A stretch of DNA of 64,000 nt, from the NCBI GenBank assembly GCA_022822665.1, contig JAJEAR010000048.1, forward strand, positions 52,448 through 116,447, in the 5' to 3' direction. How positions within the stretch are numbered: position 1 is the stretch's first letter; each line of letters starts with the position of its first letter. This stretch comes from Alphaproteobacteria bacterium. Its GTDB lineage: Bacteria > Pseudomonadota > Alphaproteobacteria > Thalassobaculales > Thalassobaculaceae. The notes beneath the pieces were generated by a model, which worked only from the letters and a program-made list of their open reading frames with translations, had not been told where the DNA came from and did no database searches. The translations under genes and the position numbers were made by a program. Shown piece by piece: positions 26,601-35,684 of the stretch.

Positions 26601-28021
26601 ATCACCAGCTCGACCGCGACCGGGTGCGCGCGCTGCTGGAGCAGGGCCAGATCGAGGACGGCGCCCGCAGTGCCGCGGCCGTCCTCGAGGCCGCCCGCGG
26701 CGCGTGCACCAAAGCCGAGGTCGAGGACCGCGACGCCCAGCGTCAGCTCGAGCAGGAAACCGAGCGGTTTGGCTCGACCTTCGGATCCGGACAGGCGGAG
26801 GACCTGGGTGACACCGGGCCCGATGACCTGGAAACGCTGTACCGGCGAGCGGTGGTCGAAGCGGATGCCATGGAGCAGGAGGCGCGCAGGCAGGAGCAGG
26901 CCGCACGTGAGGCCGGATCGAAGGCCGGGGCGGCCGAGACCACTGCACGCACCTGCCATGACAGGGCCCGTGAGATCGCGGGCCACCTTCCGGACGAGAT
27001 TACTGCCGCTGGCCGGGTTGCGGAGTTACCGGACGACCAGGCGCTCGACGAAGTCGTCGACACCCTGGTTCGTTCCCTGCGCGACGGCAGCCGGATCCTC
27101 GCGGACACCGATCGCGCGCTTCGTGACCGTCACGAGGATGTACGCCGGTTCGCGATGTCCGATCAGTTTCGTACCCTGAAGGGCGAAAGTGAGGTCGCTT
27201 CCAATCTCGCCGCCAACTTGGTTCATGACGCTGCCGATGCCGCGGGGCAGACTGCCCGGCAGATCGAGGAGAGACTGGCGTCGATCGAACACGAACTGGC
27301 ACGGCTCGATCACGACCTCGCGACCTGCGTCGGCGAACTCGACATGCTGTTGCGCAGGGCACTCGGGATCCTGCGCCGGATGGTGCGCGACGGGCGGATT
27401 CCCGATGGCGTGCCGCGATTCGGCGGTCAGAGCGTGTTCCGGGTCAGCACCGACCTCACGCGGCTCGGGTCCGACCGGCGGCGGGACATCCTCGAGCAGT
27501 ACGTGACCGACCTCGCCGAGTCGCAACGGGTCCCCGACACCGGCCAGAACCTTGCGGCGGAACTGGTGGACCGGCTGCGGGTTGCCCGGGGCCGTCAGCG
27601 GCTCGGTATCCGGATCCTGAAGCCGAAGGGTGAAGGCGAGACCGAGTACATGCCGGTCGAACAGACCGCGGTCTCCGGGGGCGAGCTGCTGACGGCGGCA
27701 ATGATGATCTACCTCGTGGTCGCGCGGTTGCGCGCGGAGGAACTGCACGGCACATCGGGCGACGCCGGGATCCTGATGATGGACAACCCGCTGGGCAAGG
27801 CGAACAAGACGCTGCTGGTCAAGACCCAGATCGGCCTCGCCAACGCAATGGGCATCCAGCTGTTCTACGCCACCGGCATCCAGGACACGAATGCGCTCGG
27901 GGAGTTCGAGAACATCGTCCGGCTGCGCCGCGCCCGGCGCGAACTCGGCACCGACAGGATCCATCTCGCGGTCGAGGCGATGCAGGCCCATGTCGACAGC
28001 CTCGAGCGGGCGGATGGGTGA
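23693..28021 (+). CDS. jetC: JetC-like SMC ATPase of a Wadjet-type system
   Basis: A 1442-residue SMC/MukB-like protein with an N-terminal ATPase half, two long coiled coils, a central globular segment and a C-terminal ATPase half. The P-loop is FSLENTGGKTSFLAL (residues 39-53, Lys47); the first Gly of the usual GxxxxGK[ST] is Leu. Coiled coil rich in Ala, Arg and Glu covers roughly residues 270-620 and 735-1240. The stretch between, about 625-735, has mixed composition (VVAVADDAAADPSNDRFVIP) and fits a hinge. The ABC signature is VSGGELLTAAMM (Ser1328). Walker B is ILMMDNPLG, with Asp1364 followed by Asn instead of the usual Glu. It should load on and extrude DNA with JetA and JetB. The gene overlaps jetD by 8 bases. 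Confidence 0.82.
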   Translation: MPMVTRIHLADCGWHEAYYPGTTIPLVNPRTDLPAHTVFSLENTGGKTSFLALVLSCFDTDERRFLKTQINRSQRFRDYFGNRPGFIIVEWLHASRQSSFLEPQRLVTGQVVVPRGEGNRRELERFFFTFRSTEQLSFDTLPIPGLAGGKLDGLQAVQRWLHDMRSAHPGNFQSFTNQGDWRRKLAEEQVDTTLLRAQVNFNRNEGGIEEFLDFRDESDFIRKFFELTIPDEEALRVRAVLEVHVEKLADRPQLARRREGLNRLQEHYVPFVEAASAYRRARTGLQDGFERAAALRDSLHERASELQARAEEYRADAERHDAGSREASAAAHRARLTSASVTLERAHRRAGDAARQRASAEQHLREATDDHLLHAAALDLREVERLRAESLSLQRSIDAANADLAPQRDRLARMGADLKATLLHNVTRRREDQAEHERARRSLEADADRTETRRMTLSRTLVEERKQATRYETLLDLATQAAEGLRTQGLLGAGESAADAAGRHEHVAESAEARARALEAEAERENAAYRACAETRGTLRERCARLDEGLKRDQADAAAAAAAGERLGRDPDILQLTGEPEVDPDSEAVAAVLTQAVEDARGALDERERAHRRLGQVLDALEEAGLEGVDHDVRAISRHLRDAGIVDAQPYAAWLVQVTPLIDEVRRLAEADPARFAGVAVPNRDALETARRAVANAPATGRPLVVAVADDAAADPSNDRFVIPYPHDAAYSQDAASTRQAEVEDQFRDLAQRVDELAQGLKRLEDLHRRHAEWRRDTPQRQELHARIGEAERERARHDRELEELAAKAEGHAALAEACRRDAAQADREAVGHRNRAGRAREHLEAHERHEADWKRERLAHAGRAEQAGRDAEAALAERDRLNEQARAEGEQAQAAAHEAAGLEEEADAVTPVAGQGSVHRDLAALRDGFGTESRNLAALESGKVDGLRGEKRRVDEQLERAGQKYRDEHHQLDRDRVRALLEQGQIEDGARSAAAVLEAARGACTKAEVEDRDAQRQLEQETERFGSTFGSGQAEDLGDTGPDDLETLYRRAVVEADAMEQEARRQEQAAREAGSKAGAAETTARTCHDRAREIAGHLPDEITAAGRVAELPDDQALDEVVDTLVRSLRDGSRILADTDRALRDRHEDVRRFAMSDQFRTLKGESEVASNLAANLVHDAADAAGQTARQIEERLASIEHELARLDHDLATCVGELDMLLRRALGILRRMVRDGRIPDGVPRFGGQSVFRVSTDLTRLGSDRRRDILEQYVTDLAESQRVPDTGQNLAAELVDRLRVARGRQRLGIRILKPKGEGETEYMPVEQTAVSGGELLTAAMMIYLVVARLRAEELHGTSGDAGILMMDNPLGKANKTLLVKTQIGLANAMGIQLFYATGIQDTNALGEFENIVRLRRARRELGTDRIHLAVEAMQAHVDSLERADG

Positions 28022-29066
28022 TTTCGTCGGACACCTGCGCAGCCTCGGCAAGCGGCGGTTCACGCTCGATGAACTGCGCACTGCCCATCTCGCCGCCTTT
28101 CCCGAGGTGGCGGACGCCCCCGCCCCGCGCCGGTTGCTGCTCGAGGCGCTCGAAGCCGCACGGGCAGCCGGTCACGTCACCCTGCCGCACACCAGATACT
28201 GGGAACGGACCGGGATGCCGCACCTGCCGAAGTCGGCCACGCTGTGTATCGACCGGCTTGCCGCAACACCCACGCCCCGGCCGATAGCCTGGGTCCCCGA
28301 ACTTGTTGCCTTTGCCGGCAGTGAACGGGGCCGGCGCCGCACCACGCTCGCCGCCATCAACCGCTTCCTGCTCAGGCACCGGAACATTGCCCTGCGCGAA
28401 GTACCGGTCAATGAACGCTCACTGCAGATCTTCGGCAACGAGAAGCGGCTCGAGACCTATCTCGACCCCGACGGCGCCACCCTGTTCGACGGCCGCATCC
28501 CGATCGGCCTGATCGGCTGCCGCCCGGTCACGCCGCCGCTTGCGTTCGAGATCCCGGACCGGCCCGCGCCCGGGATGCCGATCCTGGTGCTGGAGAACCT
28601 GCATCCGTGGGAGAGTTTCCGGCTGTGGAACGCGAGGCAGGGCATCTACGCCGCCATCGCCTGCGGATACGGCAACGCGGTGCGCAAGACGCACAGGCAG
28701 CTGGAACAGGTCACGGAGCTGACCGGTGCATCCGGACTTCTCTACGTCGGCGACCTGGATCCCCCGGGTCTCGAGATCCCGACCGGTGTCAACCGCGAGC
28801 GGCAGACCCGGTGTCTCGCACCGCTGGAGCCGCATTGCGGGCTCTATCGGTGGCTGCTGCGCCACGGCCGCCGGCGCCGCAGCGATAGCGGCGCGAAACA
28901 CCGCGCCCCGCCCGGCCTGTCGGACTGGCTGCCGGGCGACATCGCCGCCGGTCTCGCGGAGTTGTGGGCGGCAGGAGAGATGATCCCGCAGGAGAGTTTC
29001 GGTACCGAACAGCTTGCCGGACCCGATGCCGGCTGGGCCCTGCCCGGCCGGGCCGCACCGACGTGA
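28014..29066 (+). CDS. jetD: JetD-like TOPRIM nuclease subunit of a Wadjet-type system (DUF3322/DUF2220)
   Basis: The nuclease subunit that would cut circular DNA held by the SMC complex. The 350-residue protein has an N-terminal DUF3322-type region with NERSLQIFGNEKRLETYL (residues 133-150), close to the ERSLEIFG motif of JetD. The C-terminal half is a TOPRIM fold: ILVLENLHPWESF holds the acidic Glu194, and LLYVGDLDPPGLEIPTGVN holds the Asp247/Asp249 pair. These are the residues a TOPRIM nuclease uses to bind metal. I chose the ATG at 28014, which overlaps jetC by 8 bases; the frame is open upstream only as a shadow of jetC. Of the four genes this is the clearest marker of Wadjet. Confidence 0.85.
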   Translation: MGDFVGHLRSLGKRRFTLDELRTAHLAAFPEVADAPAPRRLLLEALEAARAAGHVTLPHTRYWERTGMPHLPKSATLCIDRLAATPTPRPIAWVPELVAFAGSERGRRRTTLAAINRFLLRHRNIALREVPVNERSLQIFGNEKRLETYLDPDGATLFDGRIPIGLIGCRPVTPPLAFEIPDRPAPGMPILVLENLHPWESFRLWNARQGIYAAIACGYGNAVRKTHRQLEQVTELTGASGLLYVGDLDPPGLEIPTGVNRERQTRCLAPLEPHCGLYRWLLRHGRRRRSDSGAKHRAPPGLSDWLPGDIAAGLAELWAAGEMIPQESFGTEQLAGPDAGWALPGRAAPT

Positions 29067-29147
29067 CCGTGCCAGGCAATTGCGCCGCGGCTGTTTGATC
29101 GGTAGAAACCGGTGCCCTGAACCTGTCAGCCATCCCGGACACCACCC

Positions 29148-30830
29148 ATGGCCACTCCCCAGTACATCTACGTGATGAAGGGTCTGTCGAAGACCTTCCC
29201 GGGCGGCCGTGAAATCCTGAACAACATCCATCTTTCCTTCCTGCCCGGCGCGAAGATCGGCGTCCTCGGAATCAACGGCGCCGGCAAGTCGACCCTGTTG
29301 CGGATCATGGCGGGGGCGGAAACCGACTTCTCTGGAGAGGCGTGGCCCGCCGACGGCATCAAGGTCGGCTACCTGCCGCAGGAACCGCAGCTCGAACCCG
29401 GCCGCACCGTGCAGGAAACGGTCATGGAAGGGCTTGCCGACATCAGCGGCCTCCTCGATCGGTTCAACGAGGTCAGCGCCCGGTTTGCCGAACCGCTCGA
29501 CGACGACGCGATGAACGAACTGCTGGGCGAACAGGCGGAGTTGCAGGAGCGGATCGACGCGGCCGACGCCTGGGATCTGGACCGCAGGGTCGATATCGCC
29601 ATGGATGCCCTTCGCCTGCCGCCGGGCGATGCCGACGTCGGACCGTTGTCGGGTGGCGAGAGGCGGCGGGTGGCACTGTGCCGGTTGCTGTTGTCTGCCC
29701 CGGACATGCTGCTGCTCGACGAGCCGACCAACCATCTCGACGCCGAGTCCGTCGCGTGGCTGCAGCGGTTCCTGCACGATTTCCCGGGAACCGTCGTGAC
29801 CGTCACCCATGACCGCTACTTCCTCGACGAGGTGGCAGGCTGGATCCTGGAACTCGACCGGGGCCGCGGCATTCCCTACCAGGGCAACTACTCGGGCTGG
29901 CTGGAACAGAAACAGCGGCGGCTCGAGCAGGAAGGGCGGCAGGAAGCCGCGCGGGCGCGTACGCTGGCGCGCGAACTCGAGTGGGTCCGGGCATCGCCGC
30001 GGGCCCGCCAGGCCAAGAGCCGGGCACGGCTGACCGCCTACGAACAGCTGCTGGGGCAGACGCAGTCCGAGACCCTGGTTTCCGCCAGCATCACCATTCC
30101 GCCGGGCCCCCGCCTCGGCGACCTCGTGGTCGAGACGGATCACCTCGCCAAGGGATTCGGCGACCGCCTTCTGATCGACGACCTGTCGTTCAGGCTCCCG
30201 CCGGGCGGCATCATCGGCATCATCGGTCCCAACGGCGCCGGCAAGTCGACACTGTTTCGCATGATCACCGGCGAGGATGCTCCGGACAGCGGCTCGATCA
30301 GGATCGGGGAGACGGTCAAGCTCGGCTACGTCGACCAGTCCCGCGACCAGCTTCCGCCCGACCGGACGGTCTGGGAGGTGATCTCCGACGGACTTGACGA
30401 GATCGCGCTGGGCAAGCGGAGCATGCAGAGCCGGGCCTATTGCGGCCTCTTCAACTTCCGCGGACCCGATCAGCAGAAGAAGGTCGGCCAGCTCTCGGGC
30501 GGCGAACGCAACCGGGTCCACCTCGCCCGCATGCTGAAGTCCGGCGCCAACCTGATCCTGCTCGACGAGCCCACCAACGATCTCGATGTCGACACGCTGC
30601 GCGCGCTCGAGGACGCACTGCTCGAGTTTGCCGGCTGCGCCATGGTGGTCAGCCATGACCGCTGGTTCCTCGATCGCATCGCGACCCACATTCTCGCCTT
30701 CGAAAGCGACAGCCACGTCGAGTGGTTCGAGGGCAACTACGAGTCCTACGAAGCCGATCGCCGGCGCCGGCTGGGCACCGGGGCCGACCAGCCGCACAGG
30801 GTCCGCTACAAGCCGGTGATCCGCGCCTGA
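29148..30830 (+). CDS. ettA: ABC-F translational throttle protein EttA
   Basis: EttA binds the ribosomal E site and gates entry into elongation according to ATP level. The 560-residue protein has two ABC domains without membrane segments: Walker A at GINGAGKST and GPNGAGKST, signatures [15 protein letters not shown] and [15 protein letters not shown], and Walker [15 protein letters not shown] and [14 protein letters not shown]. The start ([20 protein letters not shown]), the arm region after [14 protein letters not shown] and the end VRYKPVIRA follow EttA closely. It lies 81 bases after the Wadjet-like genes and is probably the chromosomal neighbour beside which they inserted. Confidence 0.95.
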   Translation: MATPQYIYVMKGLSKTFPGGREILNNIHLSFLPGAKIGVLGINGAGKSTLLRIMAGAETDFSGEAWPADGIKVGYLPQEPQLEPGRTVQETVMEGLADISGLLDRFNEVSARFAEPLDDDAMNELLGEQAELQERIDAADAWDLDRRVDIAMDALRLPPGDADVGPLSGGERRRVALCRLLLSAPDMLLLDEPTNHLDAESVAWLQRFLHDFPGTVVTVTHDRYFLDEVAGWILELDRGRGIPYQGNYSGWLEQKQRRLEQEGRQEAARARTLARELEWVRASPRARQAKSRARLTAYEQLLGQTQSETLVSASITIPPGPRLGDLVVETDHLAKGFGDRLLIDDLSFRLPPGGIIGIIGPNGAGKSTLFRMITGEDAPDSGSIRIGETVKLGYVDQSRDQLPPDRTVWEVISDGLDEIALGKRSMQSRAYCGLFNFRGPDQQKKVGQLSGGERNRVHLARMLKSGANLILLDEPTNDLDVDTLRALEDALLEFAGCAMVVSHDRWFLDRIATHILAFESDSHVEWFEGNYESYEADRRRRLGTGADQPHRVRYKPVIRA

Positions 30831-31569
30831 CGCGAACGGGAACAGGCGCTTCCCGGTCCAGCCGCGAACGGTGCGCCGGGCATCATGGCCGGAAACCCGG
30901 CGGGGTCGTGGTGATCGCCCGTTCTGCGAACCCGGACCCCGTCGCAGCCAGTAATCCCCACCGGCAGTAGAGGCGGCACCTGCCGGACCCGCCGCATTCG
31001 CCCGCTCCATCCGGCTCAGGACCGGGTGACGCAACCGGGCACGGGTGCTGGCACGTGGTCACGACGGGAGGCAAGCGCACCCTGTCCGTTCGCCTGTCGC
31101 AGGCCCGGATGCCGGCGGACCCCGTGCCGGCGGCCGGCGCCGCCTCCGGCACGGGATGCTGCGACAGTCCCGGCGCACGCGAGCCAGCGCTTCGGCACAT
31201 GACCGTTCCCTGCGAATTCCCGCAGCGCGTGTGCCCGGCGAACAGGCAGTAACAGCGACGGTGGAAAGCTGCCCGGGCCGGGCCGTCCGCCGGCCCCCGT
31301 GCCGATATCCCGGCAACAGCCGGCATGGCCATCTCCGGTCGTCCAACCGGACCGGGAACCACCGAAGCGACCCCGCCGGGAACACGGGCGGGCCCCCCCT
31401 GGCGCCAGGGACATCGCGGAGAACCGTTTGCGCTCCGGTGCTGACGCGGCGGGCCAGACCGACGCTCAGATTGCCAGGGCCGCAGGAATTGGGGGCGTGC
31501 GCGCAGGGCCGCCGACGGTCGCGACTTCAGATCCCGGCCAGGACCCTCCTGTTCAGGCCCGCGAGGACG
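30831..31569. other. Intergenic, no recognised gene
   Basis: In these 739 bases I find no frame with protein-like composition or a ribosome binding site. Open frames on both strands are rich in Arg, Pro and Gly, as expected for non-coding GC-rich DNA. No clear terminator hairpin with a T tract follows ettA. Confidence 0.5.
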
Positions 31570-32205
31570 CTATGACTTGCTGACCTGGGAGATGTCGAGT
31601 CCCTCGAGCTGGCGCTGCATTTCGGTCAGCAGCACCTCGACCCGGCCGCCATTGGACCTGATCACCGAGGCGTACTCGTTGCGCTGGGTGATCCCGAGAC
31701 TGATGCCGGCGATCACGAGGTCGATCACCTTGAAGCCATCCCCGTTGTTCACGAGTCTCCAGTCCAGCGAAATCGGCGTCATCTTGCCGTCGGAAGCCCG
31801 GGTCTCGACCAGGATATGACCCTGCTTGCTGAACCCGTGGCCAATGACCTCGACCGTGTAATGACTGTGGGAGGTAAATCGCTGGGCATAGGTGTGGATC
31901 ACCAGGTCGCGGAACAGGGTCTGGTAGTGGTTCCGGTCGGCCTCCGACAGGCGCCGCCAGTACCGGCCCAGCACGAACCGCGATATCCACTTCAGGTCGA
32001 AGTCACGATCGAGGATCTGGCCGTAGAGCTCGTGGCGCGCATCCCGCGACATGTTCGCGTCGCCGGCGATGGACAGGGCCCGGTTGGACAGTTCACTCAC
32101 GAACTGCTCCGCCGCCTTGCCGGTCTCCGCCGCGGAAAGGTCACCGCGCCATGCCCAGGATGCCGCCACCACCAGAACCACAAGCAGGAGTCCCCGCACC
32201 CTCAT
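31570..32205 (-). CDS. mlaC: Phospholipid-binding protein MlaC
   Basis: MlaC is the periplasmic carrier of the Mla pathway that keeps lipid asymmetry of the outer membrane. From the ATG at 32205 the product has 211 residues with a signal peptide (MRVRGLLLVVLVVAASWAWR). Family stretches are FVSELSNRALSIAGD, DFDLKWISRFVLGRYWRRL, FRDLVIHTYAQRF and DWRLVNNGDGFKVIDLVIAG. A CGGAG site lies 6-7 bases before this ATG; the frame also has ATGs at 32211 and 32232. The mlaA gene is just upstream on the same strand, so the two are one operon. Confidence 0.93.
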   Translation of the reverse strand: MRVRGLLLVVLVVAASWAWRGDLSAAETGKAAEQFVSELSNRALSIAGDANMSRDARHELYGQILDRDFDLKWISRFVLGRYWRRLSEADRNHYQTLFRDLVIHTYAQRFTSHSHYTVEVIGHGFSKQGHILVETRASDGKMTPISLDWRLVNNGDGFKVIDLVIAGISLGITQRNEYASVIRSNGGRVEVLLTEMQRQLEGLDISQVSKS

Positions 32206-32249
32206 CGCCATCTCCGTCTCAGTCGCAACCAAACCGGTGTGTCCACAGA

Positions 32250-33101
32250 CTAATCGGATGTCTTGGGCTTCGGACGCGTATTCCCGTCAGCAGGTTCCTG
32301 GTCAAACACGGGCGGGTCCGAAATCTCGCCGTTGCTGATCACCGCTGCCCGGTGCTGGCGATAGATGGACCGGGCAGCAGCGTAGAAGTCGATCGAATTC
32401 TCGCGCAAATCGTCGATTCTTTCAAAATTCTCGTCGCGGAAGTTGATACCCGTCATCGCGGTGCGGCCCAATTGAACCTGTGTGCGGACATCGCTGTGAC
32501 CGAAGAGACCGATCGGGTCGACCAGGACCTCGACGACGATACCGACGGTATCGCGTCCGTTCGACAGCCCAAGGAAAGGCAGAACCAGGTAGGGACCATC
32601 GCCAACCCCGTGCACGGCCAGCGTCTGTCCGAAGTCCTCGTCGCGATGCATCAGTCCGAACGCGCTCGCCGGGTCGCCAAGGCCGGCGGTGAGCCCGTTG
32701 ATGAAGAATCTGGATACGGTGACACCCGCCTGCTCGACATCACCCTGCAGCAGGTTGTTCGCCAGCAGCAGCGGGCTCCTCAGCCAGGTCAGGAAATTCC
32801 TGATACCGTCGCGAACAGGCGCAGGCAGGACCGTCCTGTACACCCAGGTCACCGGTCGCACCACCGCCTGGTCGACAGCATCGTTGAAGGCGAACACCGA
32901 CCGGTTCAGCCCCTCCAGCGGATCACCATCTTCGAGGGCCGAATCCGACGGTATCGTCGTACAGGCCGGGAGCAGCAACACCAGAACCAGAACCAGGCGA
33001 CGCGCCATTCGCATCCATCGGCTCACAGATGTCCAGAACCCGTCCGCCAGGCCGGAACGACCGAAAATCCGATCGGTAGCCGTCACGCAGACTCCGTTCA
33101 T
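32250..33101 (-). CDS. mlaA: Outer-membrane lipoprotein MlaA (VacJ)
   Basis: MlaA sits in the outer membrane and removes misplaced phospholipids, handing them to MlaC. The lipobox LLPAC is preceded by a hydrophobic run (RRLVLVLVLLLP). The mature part has DPLEGLNRSVFAFNDAVD, RNFLTWLRSPLLLANNLLQG, EDFGQTLAVHGVGDGPYLVL and VDPIGLF, all typical of the family. The ATG at 33101 has GGGGGAG 5 bases upstream, but it leaves an unusually long 34-residue lead before the hydrophobic part. Starts at 33014 or 33008 would give a normal signal peptide. Confidence 0.92.
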   Translation of the reverse strand: MNGVCVTATDRIFGRSGLADGFWTSVSRWMRMARRLVLVLVLLLPACTTIPSDSALEDGDPLEGLNRSVFAFNDAVDQAVVRPVTWVYRTVLPAPVRDGIRNFLTWLRSPLLLANNLLQGDVEQAGVTVSRFFINGLTAGLGDPASAFGLMHRDEDFGQTLAVHGVGDGPYLVLPFLGLSNGRDTVGIVVEVLVDPIGLFGHSDVRTQVQLGRTAMTGINFRDENFERIDDLRENSIDFYAAARSIYRQHRAAVISNGEISDPPVFDQEPADGNTRPKPKTSD

Positions 33102-33437
33102 CGTACTCCCCCTAGCTTCACGCCCGAGCCGGTGCACTATCAGCAGTTACGCCCTACAGCAAGTTATCGCTCCGAACGACCGTCAGTCAGTCCTGACCAT
33201 GCCGGTCGGTGGCCGGTTCACATGCCGTGTCGTACCGGGTCACATGTCGTGTAGTTATGGCGCTGTGGACCACTACATCCGGAGTCTGGCAGGATGCACC
33301 CTGCCGAGGCCGAAGTGTTCCGCGGCACAATGCAAAGTGACAATTGCGTCGCACTTGTGTCGTGCACGCAACACACCTTCGATGGACGGCGGGGAACGGC
33401 TACCGCGGTTCCCGGTGGCAGGGAGGGCACGACGCAG
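33102..33437. promoter_or_regulatory. Divergent promoter region between mlaA and the helicase gene
   Basis: These 336 bases separate two divergent genes, so both promoters should lie here. Base composition is lower in GC than the coding DNA around it. I cannot place -35 and -10 boxes with confidence. GGGAGGG at 33421 serves the helicase gene. Confidence 0.5.
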
Positions 33438-35684
33438 ATGGCCGACCATCCACGTTTCTCCGGCGCCGACGCGCCGGAGGGTCGCTACCTTGACGGGCTC
33501 AATCCCGCCCAGCGCGAGGCCGTCGAAACACTTGACGGACCGCTGCTGGTGCTGGCCGGCGCCGGCACCGGCAAGACCCGGGTGCTCACCACCCGGCTCG
33601 CCCACCTGCTCGCGACCGGGACCGCCCGGCCATGGTCGATCCTCGCGGTCACCTTCACGAACCGGGCGGCACGCGAAATGAACGACCGGGTCACCCGGCT
33701 TCTCGGCGACGAACCGCCTGGCATATGGCTCGGCACCTTCCATGCCCTCGGCTCGCGTATCCTGCGCCGACACGCCGAACTCGCCGGTCTGCAGCCCAAC
33801 TACATCATCCTCGACACCGACGACCAGATCAGGCTGCTGAAGCAGATCCTCGTGGCAGAGGAGATCGACGAGAAACGCTGGCCGGCCCGTGCCCTGATCC
33901 ATGCCATCCAGCGCTGGAAGGACCGGGGCCTGACCCCGGGGGCGGTGACGAACGAGGGCACGGAAAGTCTGGCGGGAGGGCGGTTGCCGGAGATCTACGC
34001 GCAGTACCAGCAGCGGCTGGAAGCACTCAACGCCGTGGACTTCGGGGACTTGCTGCTGCACTGCCTGGAACTGTTCAAGGCCAACCCCGATGTTCTGGGC
34101 TACTACCAGGACCGTTTCAGCCACGTCCTGGTCGACGAGTATCAGGACACGAACGTGGCCCAGTACCTGTGGCTGCGCCTCCTGGTCCAGAAGCGGAACA
34201 ACCTGTGCTGCGTCGGCGACGAGGATCAGTCGATCTACAACTGGCGCGGCGCCGAGATCGGGAACATCCTTCGCTTCGAAAGCGACTTTCCCGGTGCAAC
34301 GGTCATCCGGCTAGAACAGAACTACCGGTCGACCTCGCACGTGCTGGCGGCCGCATCCTCTCTCATCTCCCACAATCGCGAGCGCCTGGGCAAGACACTG
34401 TGGACCGACGGGGCCAAGGGCGAGAAGCTCATCGTGCACAGCGTCTCCGACAGCGATGCCGAGGCACGAACCCTGGCCGAGCGGATCACCACGCGGCACG
34501 GCGACGGGACCCCGCTTGCGCAGATGGCGATCCTGGTCAGGGCCGGGTTCCAGACCCGCGCCTTCGAGGAGTGGTTCCTGCGCACCGGGCTCCCCTACCG
34601 GATTGTCGGCGGCGCGCGGTTCTACGAGCGCCTCGAGATCCGTGACGCCATTGCCTACCTGCGCGTGATCCGCCACCCGCACGACGACCTGGCGCTCGAG
34701 CGCATTCTGAACCGGCCCAAGCGCGGCCTCGGACCCGCCTCGCTCCAGGCGCTGCACGCGCGGGCGCGCGAGGACGGACACTCGCTCTGGGCGGCGATTC
34801 GCACCGTGGTGGACCAGGGGACCCTGCGTCCGCAGACCACCAGGGCACTGCGGTCCCTGCTCGAGGACTTCGAGCGGTGGCAGTCGCTGGAGTCCACCGT
34901 CACTCCGGCGGCGCTGGCGGGAACGGTCCTCGATGAATCGGGCTACACCGGCATGTGGATGGCCGAAAAGTCGCCCGAGTCGATGGGCAGGCTCGAGAAC
35001 CTCAAGGAACTGGTCGATGCACTCAACGAGTTCGAGTCTCTCGACGCCTTTCTCGAGCACATCGGCCTGGTCATGGACGCAGCCCATGACGAGACCCAGG
35101 ACCGGATCAGCCTGATGACGATCCACGCGGCCAAGGGCCTCGAATTCGACGCGGTTTTCCTGCCGGGCTGGGAGGGAACCCTGTTCCCGCATCCCCGCTC
35201 CATCGGAACCGCACGGGGTCTCGAGGAGGAACGCCGCCTCGCCTACGTGGCGCTCACCCGGGCACGCGAGGCGGTGGAGATCAGCCACGCGGCGGCACGG
35301 TTTGCCCAGGGGAGCTGGCGCCCGAGCCATCCGTCGCGGTTCCTGGATGAACTGCCGACCGGCCACGTCACCCGCCGCGGCAGGGCCCAGCGCACGCAGT
35401 GGCCGGGTCACGGCATGGTAACCCCCAGTCAACAGCGTGGCCCGGGGTACCGGCGGCGGTCCGCACCCGTCGACCCCATCCGGCTGAACGACATGCGCGG
35501 GCGGACCGGCAGCGGCATGGTGATCGACGGGTCGGGCAACCAGGCCTGGTCCACCGGCGACCGGGTGTTCCACCTGAAGTTCGGCATGGGCACCGTCGAG
35601 AGTGTCGATGGCGAGAAGGTGGAGGTCGCGTTCGACAAGGCCGGCCGAAAGATGGTCGTCGCGCAGTACATTTCACGCCCGTGA
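33438..35684 (+). CDS. uvrD: UvrD/PcrA-type superfamily 1 DNA helicase
   Basis: An ATP-driven 3'-5' helicase for mismatch and excision repair. The 748-residue protein carries the SF1 motifs in order: LNPAQREAVETLDGP (Q motif), AGAGTGKT (Walker A, residues 40-47), TFTNRAAREM (Ia), LVDEYQDTN (II), VGDEDQSIYNWRGAE (III), RLEQNYRST (IV), MTIHAAKGLEFDAVFLPG (V) and AYVALTRARE (VI). The C-terminal Tudor-like part reads HLKFGMGTVESVDGEKVEVA. I start it at 33438, after GGGAGGG; the open frame upstream is not family-like. Its stop overlaps the next gene's GTG. Confidence 0.95.
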   Translation: MADHPRFSGADAPEGRYLDGLNPAQREAVETLDGPLLVLAGAGTGKTRVLTTRLAHLLATGTARPWSILAVTFTNRAAREMNDRVTRLLGDEPPGIWLGTFHALGSRILRRHAELAGLQPNYIILDTDDQIRLLKQILVAEEIDEKRWPARALIHAIQRWKDRGLTPGAVTNEGTESLAGGRLPEIYAQYQQRLEALNAVDFGDLLLHCLELFKANPDVLGYYQDRFSHVLVDEYQDTNVAQYLWLRLLVQKRNNLCCVGDEDQSIYNWRGAEIGNILRFESDFPGATVIRLEQNYRSTSHVLAAASSLISHNRERLGKTLWTDGAKGEKLIVHSVSDSDAEARTLAERITTRHGDGTPLAQMAILVRAGFQTRAFEEWFLRTGLPYRIVGGARFYERLEIRDAIAYLRVIRHPHDDLALERILNRPKRGLGPASLQALHARAREDGHSLWAAIRTVVDQGTLRPQTTRALRSLLEDFERWQSLESTVTPAALAGTVLDESGYTGMWMAEKSPESMGRLENLKELVDALNEFESLDAFLEHIGLVMDAAHDETQDRISLMTIHAAKGLEFDAVFLPGWEGTLFPHPRSIGTARGLEEERRLAYVALTRAREAVEISHAAARFAQGSWRPSHPSRFLDELPTGHVTRRGRAQRTQWPGHGMVTPSQQRGPGYRRRSAPVDPIRLNDMRGRTGSGMVIDGSGNQAWSTGDRVFHLKFGMGTVESVDGEKVEVAFDKAGRKMVVAQYISRP

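Noticed and set aside
21531..29066. Housekeeping MukBEF/MksBEF condensin
   Set aside because: The fourth gene has DUF3322-like and TOPRIM residues, which mark the Wadjet/MksG-type systems and are absent from pure condensins. MksBEFG is in effect the same class, so the difference is only one of naming.
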